A DNA stretch of 64,000 bases from Paenibacillus assamensis DSM 18201 (GCF_000422445.1 NZ_KE383839.1:311262-375261); one strand, 5' to 3'. Shown: positions 43,581-52,634, counted from the first letter of the stretch. The notes: a model not told the origin generated them from the sequence alone. Made by a program: numbers and translations.

Positions 43581-44633
43581 ATGGAACATTTATTTAGCCC
43601 TTTTGAAATGATGGATTTAAAGTTGAAAAATCGTGTCGTTATGCCGCCGATGTGCCAATATTCTGTCACGAACAAAGACGGGATTGCAACTGACTGGCAT
43701 TATGCGCACTACGTTAGCCGTGCGATTGGTGGGGCCGGATTAATTATTATCGAAATGACCGATGTGGAGCCAGATGGTCGCATTTCGGATTATGATCTTG
43801 GGATATGGTCTGATGACCACATTGCGCCATTGGCTAGAATCGTTGAAGCTTGCCATGCATACGGTGCAAAGGTAGGTATTCAAATTGCCCATGCAGGGCG
43901 TAAAGCAGAGGATGCGGAAGTTCCAGTCGCTCCATCCGCGATTCCGTTCGGTCCAGAGTCTAAGACACCTAGAGAATTGAGTACTGAAGAGGTGAAGGAA
44001 CTAGTCGAGAAATTCCGGCTAGGTGTAGAGCGAGCTGTCAAAGCTGGAGTGGATGTTATTGAGCTTCATGGTGCACATGGTTACTTGATTCATCAGTTCC
44101 ACTCTCCGTTATCCAACAAGAGAACAGATGAATACGGGCAAGATTTGACGCTGTTCGGAAGAGAAGTAATTCGTGCGTCTATGAGCGTAATGCCAGCAGG
44201 CATGCCATTAATTATGCGTATTTCTGCTAGGGAATATGTAGAGGGTGGATATGGAATCGAAGAGAGCTTAGCATTCAGCCGAGCGTATAAGGAAGCAGGC
44301 GTAGATATTTTCCATATTAGTACGGGGGGCGAAGGTGCTATTGGAGTAGGGCCCATTGCTATGAATGACAGACCAGGATCTCATGCCGCTTATCAAGTGC
44401 CGTTGGCAAGAACAATTAAACACAGTCTAAATGTTCCTGTTATTGCAGTGGGCAGGTTGGATGAGCCAGCACTTGCTGATGCTGTTATTGGCAATGCAGA
44501 TGCTGACCTCGTTGCAGTAGGTCGCGGAATGCTGAGAAATCCATACTGGACGTTAGAGGCAGCTGCTCAGCTTCATAAACATGCAGATGTTCCTCAACAA
44601 TATCAATCTGGATTCCCTAGAAGGAACCAATAA
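43581..44633 (+). CDS. namA: NADPH dehydrogenase NamA (old yellow enzyme, YqjM-like)
   Basis: A 350-residue FMN-dependent ene-reductase that reduces activated C=C bonds of unsaturated aldehydes, ketones and nitro compounds. It has the YqjM-type start LFSPFEMMDLKLKNRVVMPP, the CQYSV active-site region with the modulating cysteine, ELHGAHGYLIHQFHSPLSNK, and FMN-binding VGRLDEPALADAV and AVGRGMLRNPYW. ATG 43581 with AAGGAG before it; the frame from 43554 adds nine residues without a site. Induced by electrophiles in Bacillus; a MarR-type regulator follows. Confidence 0.93.
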   Translation: MEHLFSPFEMMDLKLKNRVVMPPMCQYSVTNKDGIATDWHYAHYVSRAIGGAGLIIIEMTDVEPDGRISDYDLGIWSDDHIAPLARIVEACHAYGAKVGIQIAHAGRKAEDAEVPVAPSAIPFGPESKTPRELSTEEVKELVEKFRLGVERAVKAGVDVIELHGAHGYLIHQFHSPLSNKRTDEYGQDLTLFGREVIRASMSVMPAGMPLIMRISAREYVEGGYGIEESLAFSRAYKEAGVDIFHISTGGEGAIGVGPIAMNDRPGSHAAYQVPLARTIKHSLNVPVIAVGRLDEPALADAVIGNADADLVAVGRGMLRNPYWTLEAAAQLHKHADVPQQYQSGFPRRNQ

Positions 44634-44656
44634 CACAGTATTAATAAAAACAAATT

Positions 44657-44690
44657 AGAGACGATCAATCATGTTGATGGTCTCTTTTTA
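44657..44690 (+). terminator. Rho-independent terminator after namA
   Basis: AGAGAC (44657-44662) pairs with GTCTCT (44680-44685), with inner ATCAA/TTGAT, then T run. Confidence 0.8.
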
Positions 44691-44846
44691 GCACATCGAA
44701 TACTATATTCCCAGTTGAAAATTGTTCTTCGCAGAGCAGCGATTTACTCGTATCTACTTGACGGTTAATGTTATAATTTTAGACAGTAAGGATAGCTTAA
44801 AGTATGATAATATTCAGTAACTTGACGCTCAGGAAGGAACTGTGAG

Positions 44847-45296
44847 ATGGACAACGCGATTAATCATGAGCCCAGCCTAATATCGAATTGGTTGACCTTG
44901 ACGCATATACAGATGACTGTTGCCAATGAATTAGAAGCCAATCTACAAGAGAAGTATCAGTTATCGTTAAAAGAGTTTTATTTGCTATTGTCTTTATCTG
45001 AGGCTCCGTATAAAAAGTTGAAGCTGCAACAGCTAGAATCAATGGTTGGATTAAGCCAGAGTGCGGTATCAAGGCTTGTTAGCCGTTTCGAAGCAAAAGG
45101 CTGTGGGGCTTTGCAACGCATTACTTGTGATGATGACCGCAGAAGCATTTACACATCACTTACGCCTTATGGTCAAGATAAAGTGAATAAGGCATTAGTA
45201 ACATTTGAAGAAGTGTTATTAGCGACATTCCCCGAGCAGCAAGTGGAGCAGTTACTGCAACAAATGTTTCGCTTCAAACAGATCAAGTCGAAATAA
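44847..45296 (+). CDS. MarR family transcriptional regulator
   Basis: A 149-residue MarR protein: recognition region LESMVGLSQSAVSRLVSRFE and wing CDDDRRSIYTSLTPYGQ. Two cysteines (KGCGALQRITCDDDRR) lie close to the wing, which hints at redox or electrophile sensing of the kind known for OhrR/YodB-like proteins; that is an inference. A promoter TAGACA-17-TATGAT lies at 44780-44808. It likely controls namA, whose promoter carries a palindrome at its start point. A terminator overlaps the stop codon. Confidence 0.88.
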   Translation: MDNAINHEPSLISNWLTLTHIQMTVANELEANLQEKYQLSLKEFYLLLSLSEAPYKKLKLQQLESMVGLSQSAVSRLVSRFEAKGCGALQRITCDDDRRSIYTSLTPYGQDKVNKALVTFEEVLLATFPEQQVEQLLQQMFRFKQIKSK

Positions 45297-45317
45297 GCCC
45301 AATGCGGGCTTTTTTTA
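45296..45317 (+). terminator. Rho-independent terminator
   Basis: AGCCC (45296-45300) pairs with GGGCT (45306-45310), then T7. Confidence 0.75.
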
Positions 45318-45452
45318 ATGTATGAAGCGTGTTTTGAGATGGTGTAACAACTATATTTTTCACAGAAGAAGTTCATCTTTAATATTTATGAATGATCGGT
45401 ATTTACTCAGGTTCATAGATGGATGGCTAGGATAAACGGGAGGTAGATACAC

Positions 45453-45773
45453 ATGACGATTATCCATACAACGGGTGCTTCTTTTAAAAAGGACATAAAG
45501 AGTAATGGATATACGCTAGTTAATTTCTGGGCACCTTGGTGCGGGCCATGCCGATCATTGGCACCTATTCTTGAAACGTTTGCTCGAAAAAATAGCAGCG
45601 AAATAAAGGTGCTCAAGGTAAATGTAGATGAACATACGGAAATCACAAATCAATTTAAGATTAAAGGTCTCCCCACAACCATTTTGTTCAAAAATGGCAA
45701 GCAGATTGATACATTAGTCGGCTTAGTGAGCCTAGATAAGCTTGAGCAAATGCTCGCTGCACATAAGAAGTAG
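45453..45773 (+). CDS. trxA: Thioredoxin
   Basis: A 106-residue thioredoxin with the active site WAPWCGPCRS (Cys 30/33), the cis-proline loop KGLPTTILFKNG and the C-terminal helix. Cytoplasmic disulfide reductant. It carries a basic start and is more divergent than the housekeeping TrxA of Bacillus, so it is probably a paralogue. GGGAGG precedes the ATG. It stands alone between terminators. Confidence 0.92.
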   Translation: MTIIHTTGASFKKDIKSNGYTLVNFWAPWCGPCRSLAPILETFARKNSSEIKVLKVNVDEHTEITNQFKIKGLPTTILFKNGKQIDTLVGLVSLDKLEQMLAAHKK

Positions 45774-45845
45774 ACGATTGGTACAAGATTCGGACGTTAT
45801 TAATTGAAAAGGAGTCAAACGTTAGAAGGATGCTGTTGTGCAATC

Positions 45846-45894
45846 AAATCTCGTCGGTGTGGAGCCTACTCCATGCAGGCGGGATTTTTATTTT
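45846..45894 (+). terminator. Rho-independent terminator after thioredoxin
   Basis: AAATCTCGTC (45846-45855) pairs with GGCGGGATTT (45878-45887); the loop holds a second stem TGGAG/CTCCA. T tract follows. Confidence 0.75.
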
Positions 45895-45932
45895 CGATCT
45901 TGACTACTGGAAAAAATTGATCTATATTCTTG

Positions 45933-45948
45933 CTGACCAATTGGTTAG
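45933..45948. promoter_or_regulatory. Palindrome before tetR-P450 operon, putative operator
   Basis: CTGACCAATTGGTTAG is a 16-base palindrome with one mismatch, about 30 bases before the TetR start. It is a probable autoregulatory site. Confidence 0.6.
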
Positions 45949-45979
45949 TAAAAATGATGGGTAAGTGGGAGGTGAAGGG

Positions 45980-46591
45980 TTGCCTTTACAACTGTATGAC
46001 AAAACGAAAGTATTAGAGGCTTGTATGTCTGTGTTTGCGCAGCATGGATATAAAAATACCTCGACGATCATGTTGGCGGAGGCAGCCGATATATCAAAAG
46101 CTTTGATCTTTCATCATTTCAAAAGCAAAAAGAATTTGTACCTCCAATTGCTGGATCATTGTATGACGAAAATACGGTTGGAGCTGGGTGTGGACGCTAT
46201 TATCGAACAAGGTGATTTTTTTGAAGTTATCGAAAAGATTACACTTCTAAAGTTTGACTATTTTCGAAAATACCCAACGGAATATAAGTTTGTATTCGAG
46301 GCGTTCTATGCCGTACCTGAAGAGTTAAAAGAAGAGATTACAGAGAAATATGGTAAAGGAACTGCTGAAAGGCATCAATTATTAGAGCAGTTATTTGGAA
46401 AGCTTGTCCTTAAAGAAGAAGTGGATCGTAACTATGCTTTTGAACTGGTTATGATTACCATTAGGCATTTTGATAAGAAGTTTCTAACAGAAGTCACAGA
46501 TATGGAAACCATTGATGAAGAGTATGGTCAGCGTTTTTTAAAGGAAATGAATCTTTTTCATCGCATGCTGCGCCTAGGAATTGCAAAGTAA
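45980..46591 (+). CDS. TetR family transcriptional regulator
   Basis: About 203 residues with an N-terminal TetR helix-turn-helix (VLEACMSVFAQHGYKNTSTI, MLAEAADISKALIFHHFKSK) and an all-helical ligand domain. TTG 45980 sits just after GGAGGTGA (45968-45975). The downstream P450 gene starts 47 bases later with no terminator, so the regulator very probably controls the P450 and itself through the palindrome at 45933-45948. A remnant of a close paralogue's C-terminus lies at 25658-25820. Confidence 0.9.
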   Translation: MPLQLYDKTKVLEACMSVFAQHGYKNTSTIMLAEAADISKALIFHHFKSKKNLYLQLLDHCMTKIRLELGVDAIIEQGDFFEVIEKITLLKFDYFRKYPTEYKFVFEAFYAVPEELKEEITEKYGKGTAERHQLLEQLFGKLVLKEEVDRNYAFELVMITIRHFDKKFLTEVTDMETIDEEYGQRFLKEMNLFHRMLRLGIAK

Positions 46592-46638
46592 AACTAGCTC
46601 GAGTGTACTTATCCTTCTACTATGAAAGGGGTATTCCC

Positions 46639-47859
46639 ATGAGACAGTTTACAAGCACTGAGTTTATCTCTCCTGAAAATATGCGTGACTTCAGTTCCCT
46701 CTACAAAAAGCTTTCGGAAACCGATGAACCGCTCCATCGAATGGATGACTTTTTTGGCATGGGGCCAGCATGGGTTGCTTATAAATACGATGACGTAGCA
46801 GGAATTCTTAAAGATGCTCGCTTTGTGAAAAATATGAAACATCTTGCTTCAAACCCTTCAAATCAAGGAAGTAAAACGGTGCAATCGCTGCTGCAAAGAT
46901 TTCAAAGTATGCCAAACATGCTTACGGTGGACCCTCCCGATCATACTCGGCTGCGCAGGTTAGCTTCCAAAGCATTTACTCCACGTATGATTGAGGAGTT
47001 ACAACCGCGTATTCAACAAATCGCAGATGAGTTATTGGATACTGTACAGGCGCAAGGGACTATGAATATCGTTGAAGATTATGCTTATCCACTACCGATA
47101 AAGGTCATTTCTGAAATGTTGGGCGTGCCTGCCTCCGATCATATACGATTCCGTGAATGGACCAGAACAATTAGTAATGCTGCGTTAGACCCTACCAAAT
47201 TAGAAGAAGTCGAAAATGCCTTGGAAGCCTTTATGGAATACGTAAAAACATTGATGGAAGAAAAACGAAAGAAACCTTGCAATGACGTCATAAGCAGCTT
47301 GGTTCAAGCATACGAAGATGGGGACCAATTCACCGAAAATGAAATTATCTCTACGATTTGGCTCCTCATTGTAGCCGGACACGAGACGACCGTTCATCTT
47401 ATTACTAATGGTACTTTAGCACTCTTACAGCATCCTGAACAGTTGAATCTACTCCGTAACGATCCTAGTTTATTGCCAAGCGCTGTGGAGGAAATGCTGC
47501 GTTATGCAGGCCCTGTTATTTTTAGTATGCGGATTGCTGGCGAGGATATGATCTTCCACGGTCAGGAGATTCGTAAAGGCGAGGTGGTTGTACTCTCTGT
47601 AGCGGCTGCTCATTTAGAAGCAAGTAAGTTTGAACATGCTGAGGATTTCAATATTACACGTGAAGAGAACGATCACCTTGCATTCGGTAAAGGAATTCAC
47701 TTCTGTCTAGGCGCGCCGCTTGCTCGTTTGGAAGGGAAAATAGCTTTTGGTACGTTGTTGCGGAGATTCCCTAATTTGCGTTTAGCAGTCGAACCAGAAC
47801 AATTAGTATTTAAACCAAATTCAATGCGTGCACTTGAAAGTTTGCCCGTTGTGTTCTAG
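46639..47859 (+). CDS. Cytochrome P450 (CYP107-like)
   Basis: A 406-residue soluble bacterial P450. I-helix oxygen-activation motif AGHETT (246-251), ExxR EEMLR (285-288), heme-binding loop FGKGIHFCLG with the ligand Cys 356, and DPPDHTRLRRLASKAFTPRM near residue 100 are all clear. Oddities: the usual ANRDP stretch reads AHLEA, and the position of the PERF arginine reads AEDF (Asp 336), so the ERR triad appears incomplete. Likely hydroxylates a lipid or antibiotic-like substrate; redox partners are not encoded nearby. ATG 46639 with AAAGGGG. Operon with a TetR regulator. Confidence 0.92.
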   Translation: MRQFTSTEFISPENMRDFSSLYKKLSETDEPLHRMDDFFGMGPAWVAYKYDDVAGILKDARFVKNMKHLASNPSNQGSKTVQSLLQRFQSMPNMLTVDPPDHTRLRRLASKAFTPRMIEELQPRIQQIADELLDTVQAQGTMNIVEDYAYPLPIKVISEMLGVPASDHIRFREWTRTISNAALDPTKLEEVENALEAFMEYVKTLMEEKRKKPCNDVISSLVQAYEDGDQFTENEIISTIWLLIVAGHETTVHLITNGTLALLQHPEQLNLLRNDPSLLPSAVEEMLRYAGPVIFSMRIAGEDMIFHGQEIRKGEVVVLSVAAAHLEASKFEHAEDFNITREENDHLAFGKGIHFCLGAPLARLEGKIAFGTLLRRFPNLRLAVEPEQLVFKPNSMRALESLPVVF

Positions 47860-47947
47860 CTAACTTATCTAACATCCTACCTGTTTCACTGTGGAGTTAA
47901 TTTTTGTATAATCATGTTGGTAAACTATTTCATGGTGATTAGGAGAC

Positions 47948-48430
47948 ATGCCCAGTATGCAAACAGAACAAGTCCAAACGGTTCAGCTCAAAGAGAAGAA
48001 GCTGGTTGGTTTATCTGTAACGGTGTCATTAAATCAAGATTTAGAGCATGGAATTGTTGTAAATTTGCGAGAGCAGCTCCTTTCTAAACGTGCTGACATG
48101 ACAAATCGGGTGGATGATGGGATATACTTAATTCAAGTTTACCCGGATTGTGAATGGACAGAGGATGTTCCATTTGAAAGTATTGTTGCAGTCGAAGTTA
48201 GTGAAGATGCGCATATTCCCGAAGGATTCATTCAGTACACGATACCAGCCGGAGACTATGCTAAGTTCACACACAAGGGACCAGAATCCGAATTAGGAGA
48301 AACGTATGATGCGATTCGTGAAACAGGCGTCGCTGCACTTCGTCCTTTTGATTTCGAATATTGGGCAGATAGTCATGCGTTAGAGGAAGAAGAGAGCACT
48401 ATCGAAATTTATTTGCCTTTAGAAGCATAG
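47948..48430 (+). CDS. GyrI-like / AraC effector-binding domain protein
   Basis: A 160-residue single-domain protein of the GyrI-like (SOUL/AraC_E_bind) fold: VQTVQLKEKKLVGLSVTVSL at the start, then the paired strand-helix repeats ending FIQYTIPAGDYAKFTHKGPE and FEYWADS...IEIYLPL. Such stand-alone domains bind hydrophobic small molecules and can sequester or hydrolyse toxins. TAGGAG lies upstream of the start region at 47948; an ATG at 47957 is possible. Separate promoter region from the P450 gene; closed by a strong terminator. Confidence 0.82.
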   Translation: MPSMQTEQVQTVQLKEKKLVGLSVTVSLNQDLEHGIVVNLREQLLSKRADMTNRVDDGIYLIQVYPDCEWTEDVPFESIVAVEVSEDAHIPEGFIQYTIPAGDYAKFTHKGPESELGETYDAIRETGVAALRPFDFEYWADSHALEEEESTIEIYLPLEA

Positions 48431-48489
48431 AGAACAAGTTCTTACCAACGCAGTGAGTGAATACCAGCTTTAAAAGCTGTAACAACATG

Positions 48490-48534
48490 AAAACCAGTCT
48501 AACACCCAATTATGGTGTGACGACTGGTTTTTCT
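48490..48534. terminator. Bidirectional terminator
   Basis: AAACCAGTC (48491-48499) pairs with GACTGGTTT (48522-48530), inner ACACC/GGTGT; T tract follows on the plus strand. Confidence 0.85.
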
Positions 48535-48554
48535 TTGTCTAAACATCTATTTCG

Positions 48555-49802
48555 CTATTTTGGGGAAAGCGATCGTTTCTTATCCACCGCAATTAGGTTA
48601 GCAGGCGATTTCTCCTTTAAACGAAGTGCGACTAATTTAGCACCCGCCGTTTGCCAGTTATAATAAGTCCGCTCAGGTACATACGTACGAAACCATGCCA
48701 AGGCTTCCAATGATGTAGCATCTAGTTTATCAGATGAATATCTCATACTGTATGGCTTAATTCCGATAATGTATGGAAAATATAGTGCGTTATAGTACCG
48801 CCACTCATCAGAAGTGCCGAATGCCTCATCTTGTCTTGGCTTTAAATATCCGATGCTTTCAAGGAGGATCGATTTGAGCTCGATAGCTCTTTCCACAACG
48901 TCATCATCAGCACCACGATCTTGCAAGCGAGTATCAATCAGCTTCAGGTTCGTGAGCGGACTTGCAGCGAGACGTTGTAGATCACCAAATTGGCTTAATG
49001 CACGGCGTGTATGTCGATAAAGCTCCTCTTCATCCATCTCCTCGGGCTCCGCTTGATCATTTAGTCGGGTTTGCACATCTTCAACCATTCGTAAGTGGGC
49101 GCGTTCTTCACGAAGCTTTGGAAAAGTGAAAAATGCGATGCTGTCCAAAATTGCACGAAGTGGATACACAAACACTTGGAAGGTAATCGAAATGCATATG
49201 CTTATTAACAATAGTAATATTGTCATGCTGTTCCAGGATGAACTAAGTTGAATAACGAGGGCAATTTGCCCGGAGAATATAGTGGTAAATAGGAGCGAGT
49301 AATCCAAGGATCGAAATAAATCAGGCAAATATGCTTCGCCTTGTGTCGCTAATTCTTTAATTAGTAGATGAACTGCAAATAAAAGGAGTACAGTTCCGAA
49401 TAGAATCCAGTTCCATTCAAAAGAAAAATCCCACGGTAGAAATCTTCCTTTGAACGATATAAGTACATAGATGGGAATAGGGAGTATTGTAATGACGCGA
49501 TCGACAACAAGCAGCTTATTCCATAGAAAGACGCGTCTTTGAGTTTCATCCTCCATTTCGGTAGTAGCTCCTAATGCGGCAATCATCCAAGTTATAAAGG
49601 TGACGTGAAGAAATAGTGCGGAAAATAGGTGTGTTTGATCAAGTAGATCAGTTGCAGAAAGAACTAAGGAAGCACCAAGTCCGACTGCTCCTAGCAGCAA
49701 GCATAGACCTGTAGTTAAAAATAGCTTGTTGTATGTATCACGGTTGCATATATATAATCCTAGCCAAAAAAGAAGCCCGAACATAATATAGGTTAACACC
49801 AT
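48555..49802 (-). CDS. Eight-helix membrane protein with cytoplasmic domain, unknown family
   Basis: A 415-residue protein. Residues about 1-230 contain seven to eight membrane helices (MVLTYIMFGLLFWLGLYICN, LFLHVTFITWMIAALGA, TILLLLISICISITFQVFVY). Residues 235-415 form a charged cytoplasmic domain with acidic EEMDEEELYRHTRR and tryptophan-rich end. The layout recalls orphan sensor-like proteins, but no kinase or receiver motif is visible. Divergent from the isoprenoid-synthase-like gene across a 303-base gap. Confidence 0.65.
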   Translation of the reverse strand: MVLTYIMFGLLFWLGLYICNRDTYNKLFLTTGLCLLLGAVGLGASLVLSATDLLDQTHLFSALFLHVTFITWMIAALGATTEMEDETQRRVFLWNKLLVVDRVITILPIPIYVLISFKGRFLPWDFSFEWNWILFGTVLLLFAVHLLIKELATQGEAYLPDLFRSLDYSLLFTTIFSGQIALVIQLSSSWNSMTILLLLISICISITFQVFVYPLRAILDSIAFFTFPKLREERAHLRMVEDVQTRLNDQAEPEEMDEEELYRHTRRALSQFGDLQRLAASPLTNLKLIDTRLQDRGADDDVVERAIELKSILLESIGYLKPRQDEAFGTSDEWRYYNALYFPYIIGIKPYSMRYSSDKLDATSLEALAWFRTYVPERTYYNWQTAGAKLVALRLKEKSPANLIAVDKKRSLSPK

Positions 49803-50105
49803 CTGGACGTATCACCTCATCTAATCTGTAAGCGTGGAGTACTAAGTAAGATTTTATACGTCTAAATTATATCATGAAAAAGTCGAATATCATTCACTAT
49901 CGTGGATAAACAAGCGATATTTTCTGCTCTAACCATAGTGGATGTAACGCAAAACATTCCTTTGCGTATTAAAATATGAGAAAATAAATAATACGCTGCA
50001 AATCTGTTGAGGCACTTAGACAGACTATTTTACATGATTGCACAATCTTGAGTATCCAGAATGGATGCATGTTAAATTTAAATAGAAGCTGAGGTAATCC
50101 ATCAT
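49803..50105. promoter_or_regulatory. Divergent promoter region with dyad ACGCAAA-N7-TTTGCGT
   Basis: A clean 7-bp inverted repeat, ACGCAAA (49947-49953) and TTTGCGT (49961-49967), lies between the membrane-protein gene and the isoprenoid-synthase-like gene. A further ACGCTGCAAA-like half is at about 49992. I see no consensus promoter for the rightward gene. Confidence 0.4.
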
Positions 50106-52490
50106 ATGAGTGAGGAATTTACAGATCATGCCGATACCTGGTATCGACTGCATGAGCAGAAGGCAGCACAATATTTTGCATCACTTCATGCTCAATTAAA
50201 TGAAAAAACATATACAGCAACTTTGATTAACGATTTTCATTTATGGAAGAAGAATCATATTCATCCTCATTCCTTACTTTCTTTATTGTCACGAGGGAAG
50301 AAGAAGCCCAGTCCAAAGGATTATCATCGCTACATTCAATGGATGAATCATATGGGCAAGCTGGACGATTACTTAGATCGCAGCATTTCTTATATTTATA
50401 TGAGGGATTTGGGTAAGGCACTGCATTCTCCCGAGACTCAAGTCAGCATTCAGCGGCTTGTGGCGAGTATAAAAGATCATTTAATTCGTTCTACCTCTTC
50501 CAATAAGCAACAACAATCTGAGTTCATGAGTATGACGGGAGTATACCGTTGGGGGCAAAAGGAACATGTTGAGCAGGCAGTAATCTGGGTGATCGATAAA
50601 ATTAAGGCGGTTTCCACTCATATTCCGAAAGAGATGAATGCGGAGCATGCTATTCGCAAGCTCATTAAGATCATTTTGGGCGTAGTTCTACATGTGCTTG
50701 ATGAACTGGAAGACACAACAGCGCCTGCGGAGCGTGCACAATCCCTTGATGCAGCACTTCGACTTGGATACTGTTATGGACTAACGTATCCATTTATTGA
50801 TGATCTGTTGGATTCCGACGCCTTAAACGAGTCTGAAAAAGAGCAGTATTCCAATATGATTCGTACAGCCATCATTAGTGGGGAAGTACCAGAGCTAGGC
50901 GAATGGACGGGAAATAACGCTGACATGATACCTTTCATACACGCAGAGCTTCGCGATGCTTTTGAGTACATTAAAAATCATCAACAGTCATCAACGTTGA
51001 ATACGTTCTTTGAGCAATCTTATGTGTTTTTTCATTCGCAGGATATTGACAGGGTAAAAGTACTTACAAATACGAACTACACAAATGAAGACCTGTACGT
51101 ACCTATCATTTTAAAATCAGCTTCATCTCGGTTAATTGTCCGCTCTGTACTAAGTGCGGAGGTAGATGAAGGCATTGACAATCGAACGTTTTATTATGGA
51201 ATTTACAACCAGCTCGCTGATGACTTCGCAGATATGTTTGATGATATGGAAGAGGGAGCGGTAACACCTTACACGTATTACTTAACATACCGGGATCAGC
51301 GGCCTGATCTGATTAATCCATTTGAAATGTATTGGGCAGTTATTTCGAATTTGATCCACAACGTCTATCAGTCTGATGCCAAGACCCGAGAAGTGATACT
51401 GGATCGTGCCATCAATGGCTTGAAGCGCTGCAAAGAACGCGTTGGGATTGAAAAATATAATGAACTGATGGGTATTTTCGCCGTTGGTATGCCAGAACTC
51501 AATCAGCTCATTCAGCAAATGGTTCGTAAAGCGGATGATGTTGATTTCTTTGACAAACTAGTTCGTGATCAGATGGTAACTACACTTCGAAATAATCGAA
51601 CAGAGAAAGAGCAATTTTTCAATACGATCCAATCGGTTCGTAATCAAATTAACACGTTATTGCATATTCCGAAACATAACGGGATACCAGCGATGAAAGA
51701 GTCGATTATTGATGCTGCTAATTACAGCCTTGAAAGTGGAGGTAAGCGATTAAGACCTATTATGGCTTGGGTGATGGGGGTAAATGAATATGGACTCCCA
51801 TCTACTGCTATTATGCCTTTGCTGCGATCGTTGGAGTATATGCATACAGCATCCTTAATTTTTGATGATTTGCCTTCGCAGGATAACGCTTCTACACGCA
51901 GAGGACGCCCGACACTGCATCATATGCACAATAGCGCGATTGCTGAATTAACCGGACTATTTTTGAACCAGAAAGCGATGGGAGAACAAGCGTCCCTTCA
52001 TGATTTTGATGCAAAAGCTGTGCTATCATTGATTCAATATTCGTCCGAACGGGCAGCGGATATGTGTGCGGGACAGGCGATGGATTTGCAGTCTAAAGGA
52101 AAAGCGCTCACGCTAGAGCAATTGAATACGATATGCTTCTACAAAACGGGAATTGCATTTGAAGCATCTCTCGTTATGCCTGCCATTCTGGCCCAAGCGC
52201 AGGAGTTAGAAATTAGTACGTTGAAGAAATTCGCTTATCATGCGGGCATTGCCTTTCAAATTAAGGATGATTTGCTTGATCTCGAAGGCGAGCAGCATTT
52301 ACTTGGCAAGCCAGTTGGCCAAGATGCGTACAATAACACTTCGACATTCGTGACGATCCTTGGTAAAGAGGGTGCTAGGAAGGAAATGTGGGAGCATTAT
52401 TGCCTAGCTGAAGAGGCTTTGGTAGATATGCCGCGCAATACAACCTTTTTAAAGCATTTATTAAATTATATGATTCATAGGGAATCTTAA
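50106..52490 (+). CDS. Two-domain class I isoprenoid synthase-like protein (N-terminal pseudo-symmetric half plus C-terminal prenyl diphosphate synthase)
   Basis: A 794-residue cytoplasmic protein. Residues about 500-794 are a trans-prenyl diphosphate synthase: GGKRLRP (545-551), first Asp-rich motif DDLPSQDN (587-594) followed by RRGRPT, and second motif FQIKDDLLD (717-725). Residues about 150-480 look like a second class I all-helical domain with YPFIDDLLDSD (228-238) and YNQLADDFADMFDD (367-380); the two motifs lie 140 residues apart, close to the 134 of the C-terminal pair. The N-half thus may be a terpene synthase or a second prenyltransferase, resembling proteins labelled class 1 isoprenoid biosynthesis enzyme. 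No partner terpene gene is adjacent; a P450 lies 2.3 kb upstream. Confidence 0.8.
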   Translation: MSEEFTDHADTWYRLHEQKAAQYFASLHAQLNEKTYTATLINDFHLWKKNHIHPHSLLSLLSRGKKKPSPKDYHRYIQWMNHMGKLDDYLDRSISYIYMRDLGKALHSPETQVSIQRLVASIKDHLIRSTSSNKQQQSEFMSMTGVYRWGQKEHVEQAVIWVIDKIKAVSTHIPKEMNAEHAIRKLIKIILGVVLHVLDELEDTTAPAERAQSLDAALRLGYCYGLTYPFIDDLLDSDALNESEKEQYSNMIRTAIISGEVPELGEWTGNNADMIPFIHAELRDAFEYIKNHQQSSTLNTFFEQSYVFFHSQDIDRVKVLTNTNYTNEDLYVPIILKSASSRLIVRSVLSAEVDEGIDNRTFYYGIYNQLADDFADMFDDMEEGAVTPYTYYLTYRDQRPDLINPFEMYWAVISNLIHNVYQSDAKTREVILDRAINGLKRCKERVGIEKYNELMGIFAVGMPELNQLIQQMVRKADDVDFFDKLVRDQMVTTLRNNRTEKEQFFNTIQSVRNQINTLLHIPKHNGIPAMKESIIDAANYSLESGGKRLRPIMAWVMGVNEYGLPSTAIMPLLRSLEYMHTASLIFDDLPSQDNASTRRGRPTLHHMHNSAIAELTGLFLNQKAMGEQASLHDFDAKAVLSLIQYSSERAADMCAGQAMDLQSKGKALTLEQLNTICFYKTGIAFEASLVMPAILAQAQELEISTLKKFAYHAGIAFQIKDDLLDLEGEQHLLGKPVGQDAYNNTSTFVTILGKEGARKEMWEHYCLAEEALVDMPRNTTFLKHLLNYMIHRES

Positions 52491-52594
52491 AGCTGCGAAC
52501 GTATATGTTCACACTTTTTGCTGAAATTAATGAACAACTACACTAGCTGAAATCAACTTTCAACAGAAGTAGAATACGTGGAATTCATAGATAG

Positions 52595-52634
52595 GAGAGT
52601 CTAACCTGTACAATGGTCAGACTCTCTTTATTTG
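52595..52634 (+). terminator. Rho-independent terminator
   Basis: GAGAGTCT (52595-52602) pairs with AGACTCTC (52619-52626), followed by TTTATTTG. Confidence 0.8.

Noticed and set aside
48457..48663. 68-codon frame at the GyrI-like terminator
   Set aside because: It spans a strong bidirectional terminator and then the antisense of the membrane-protein gene.
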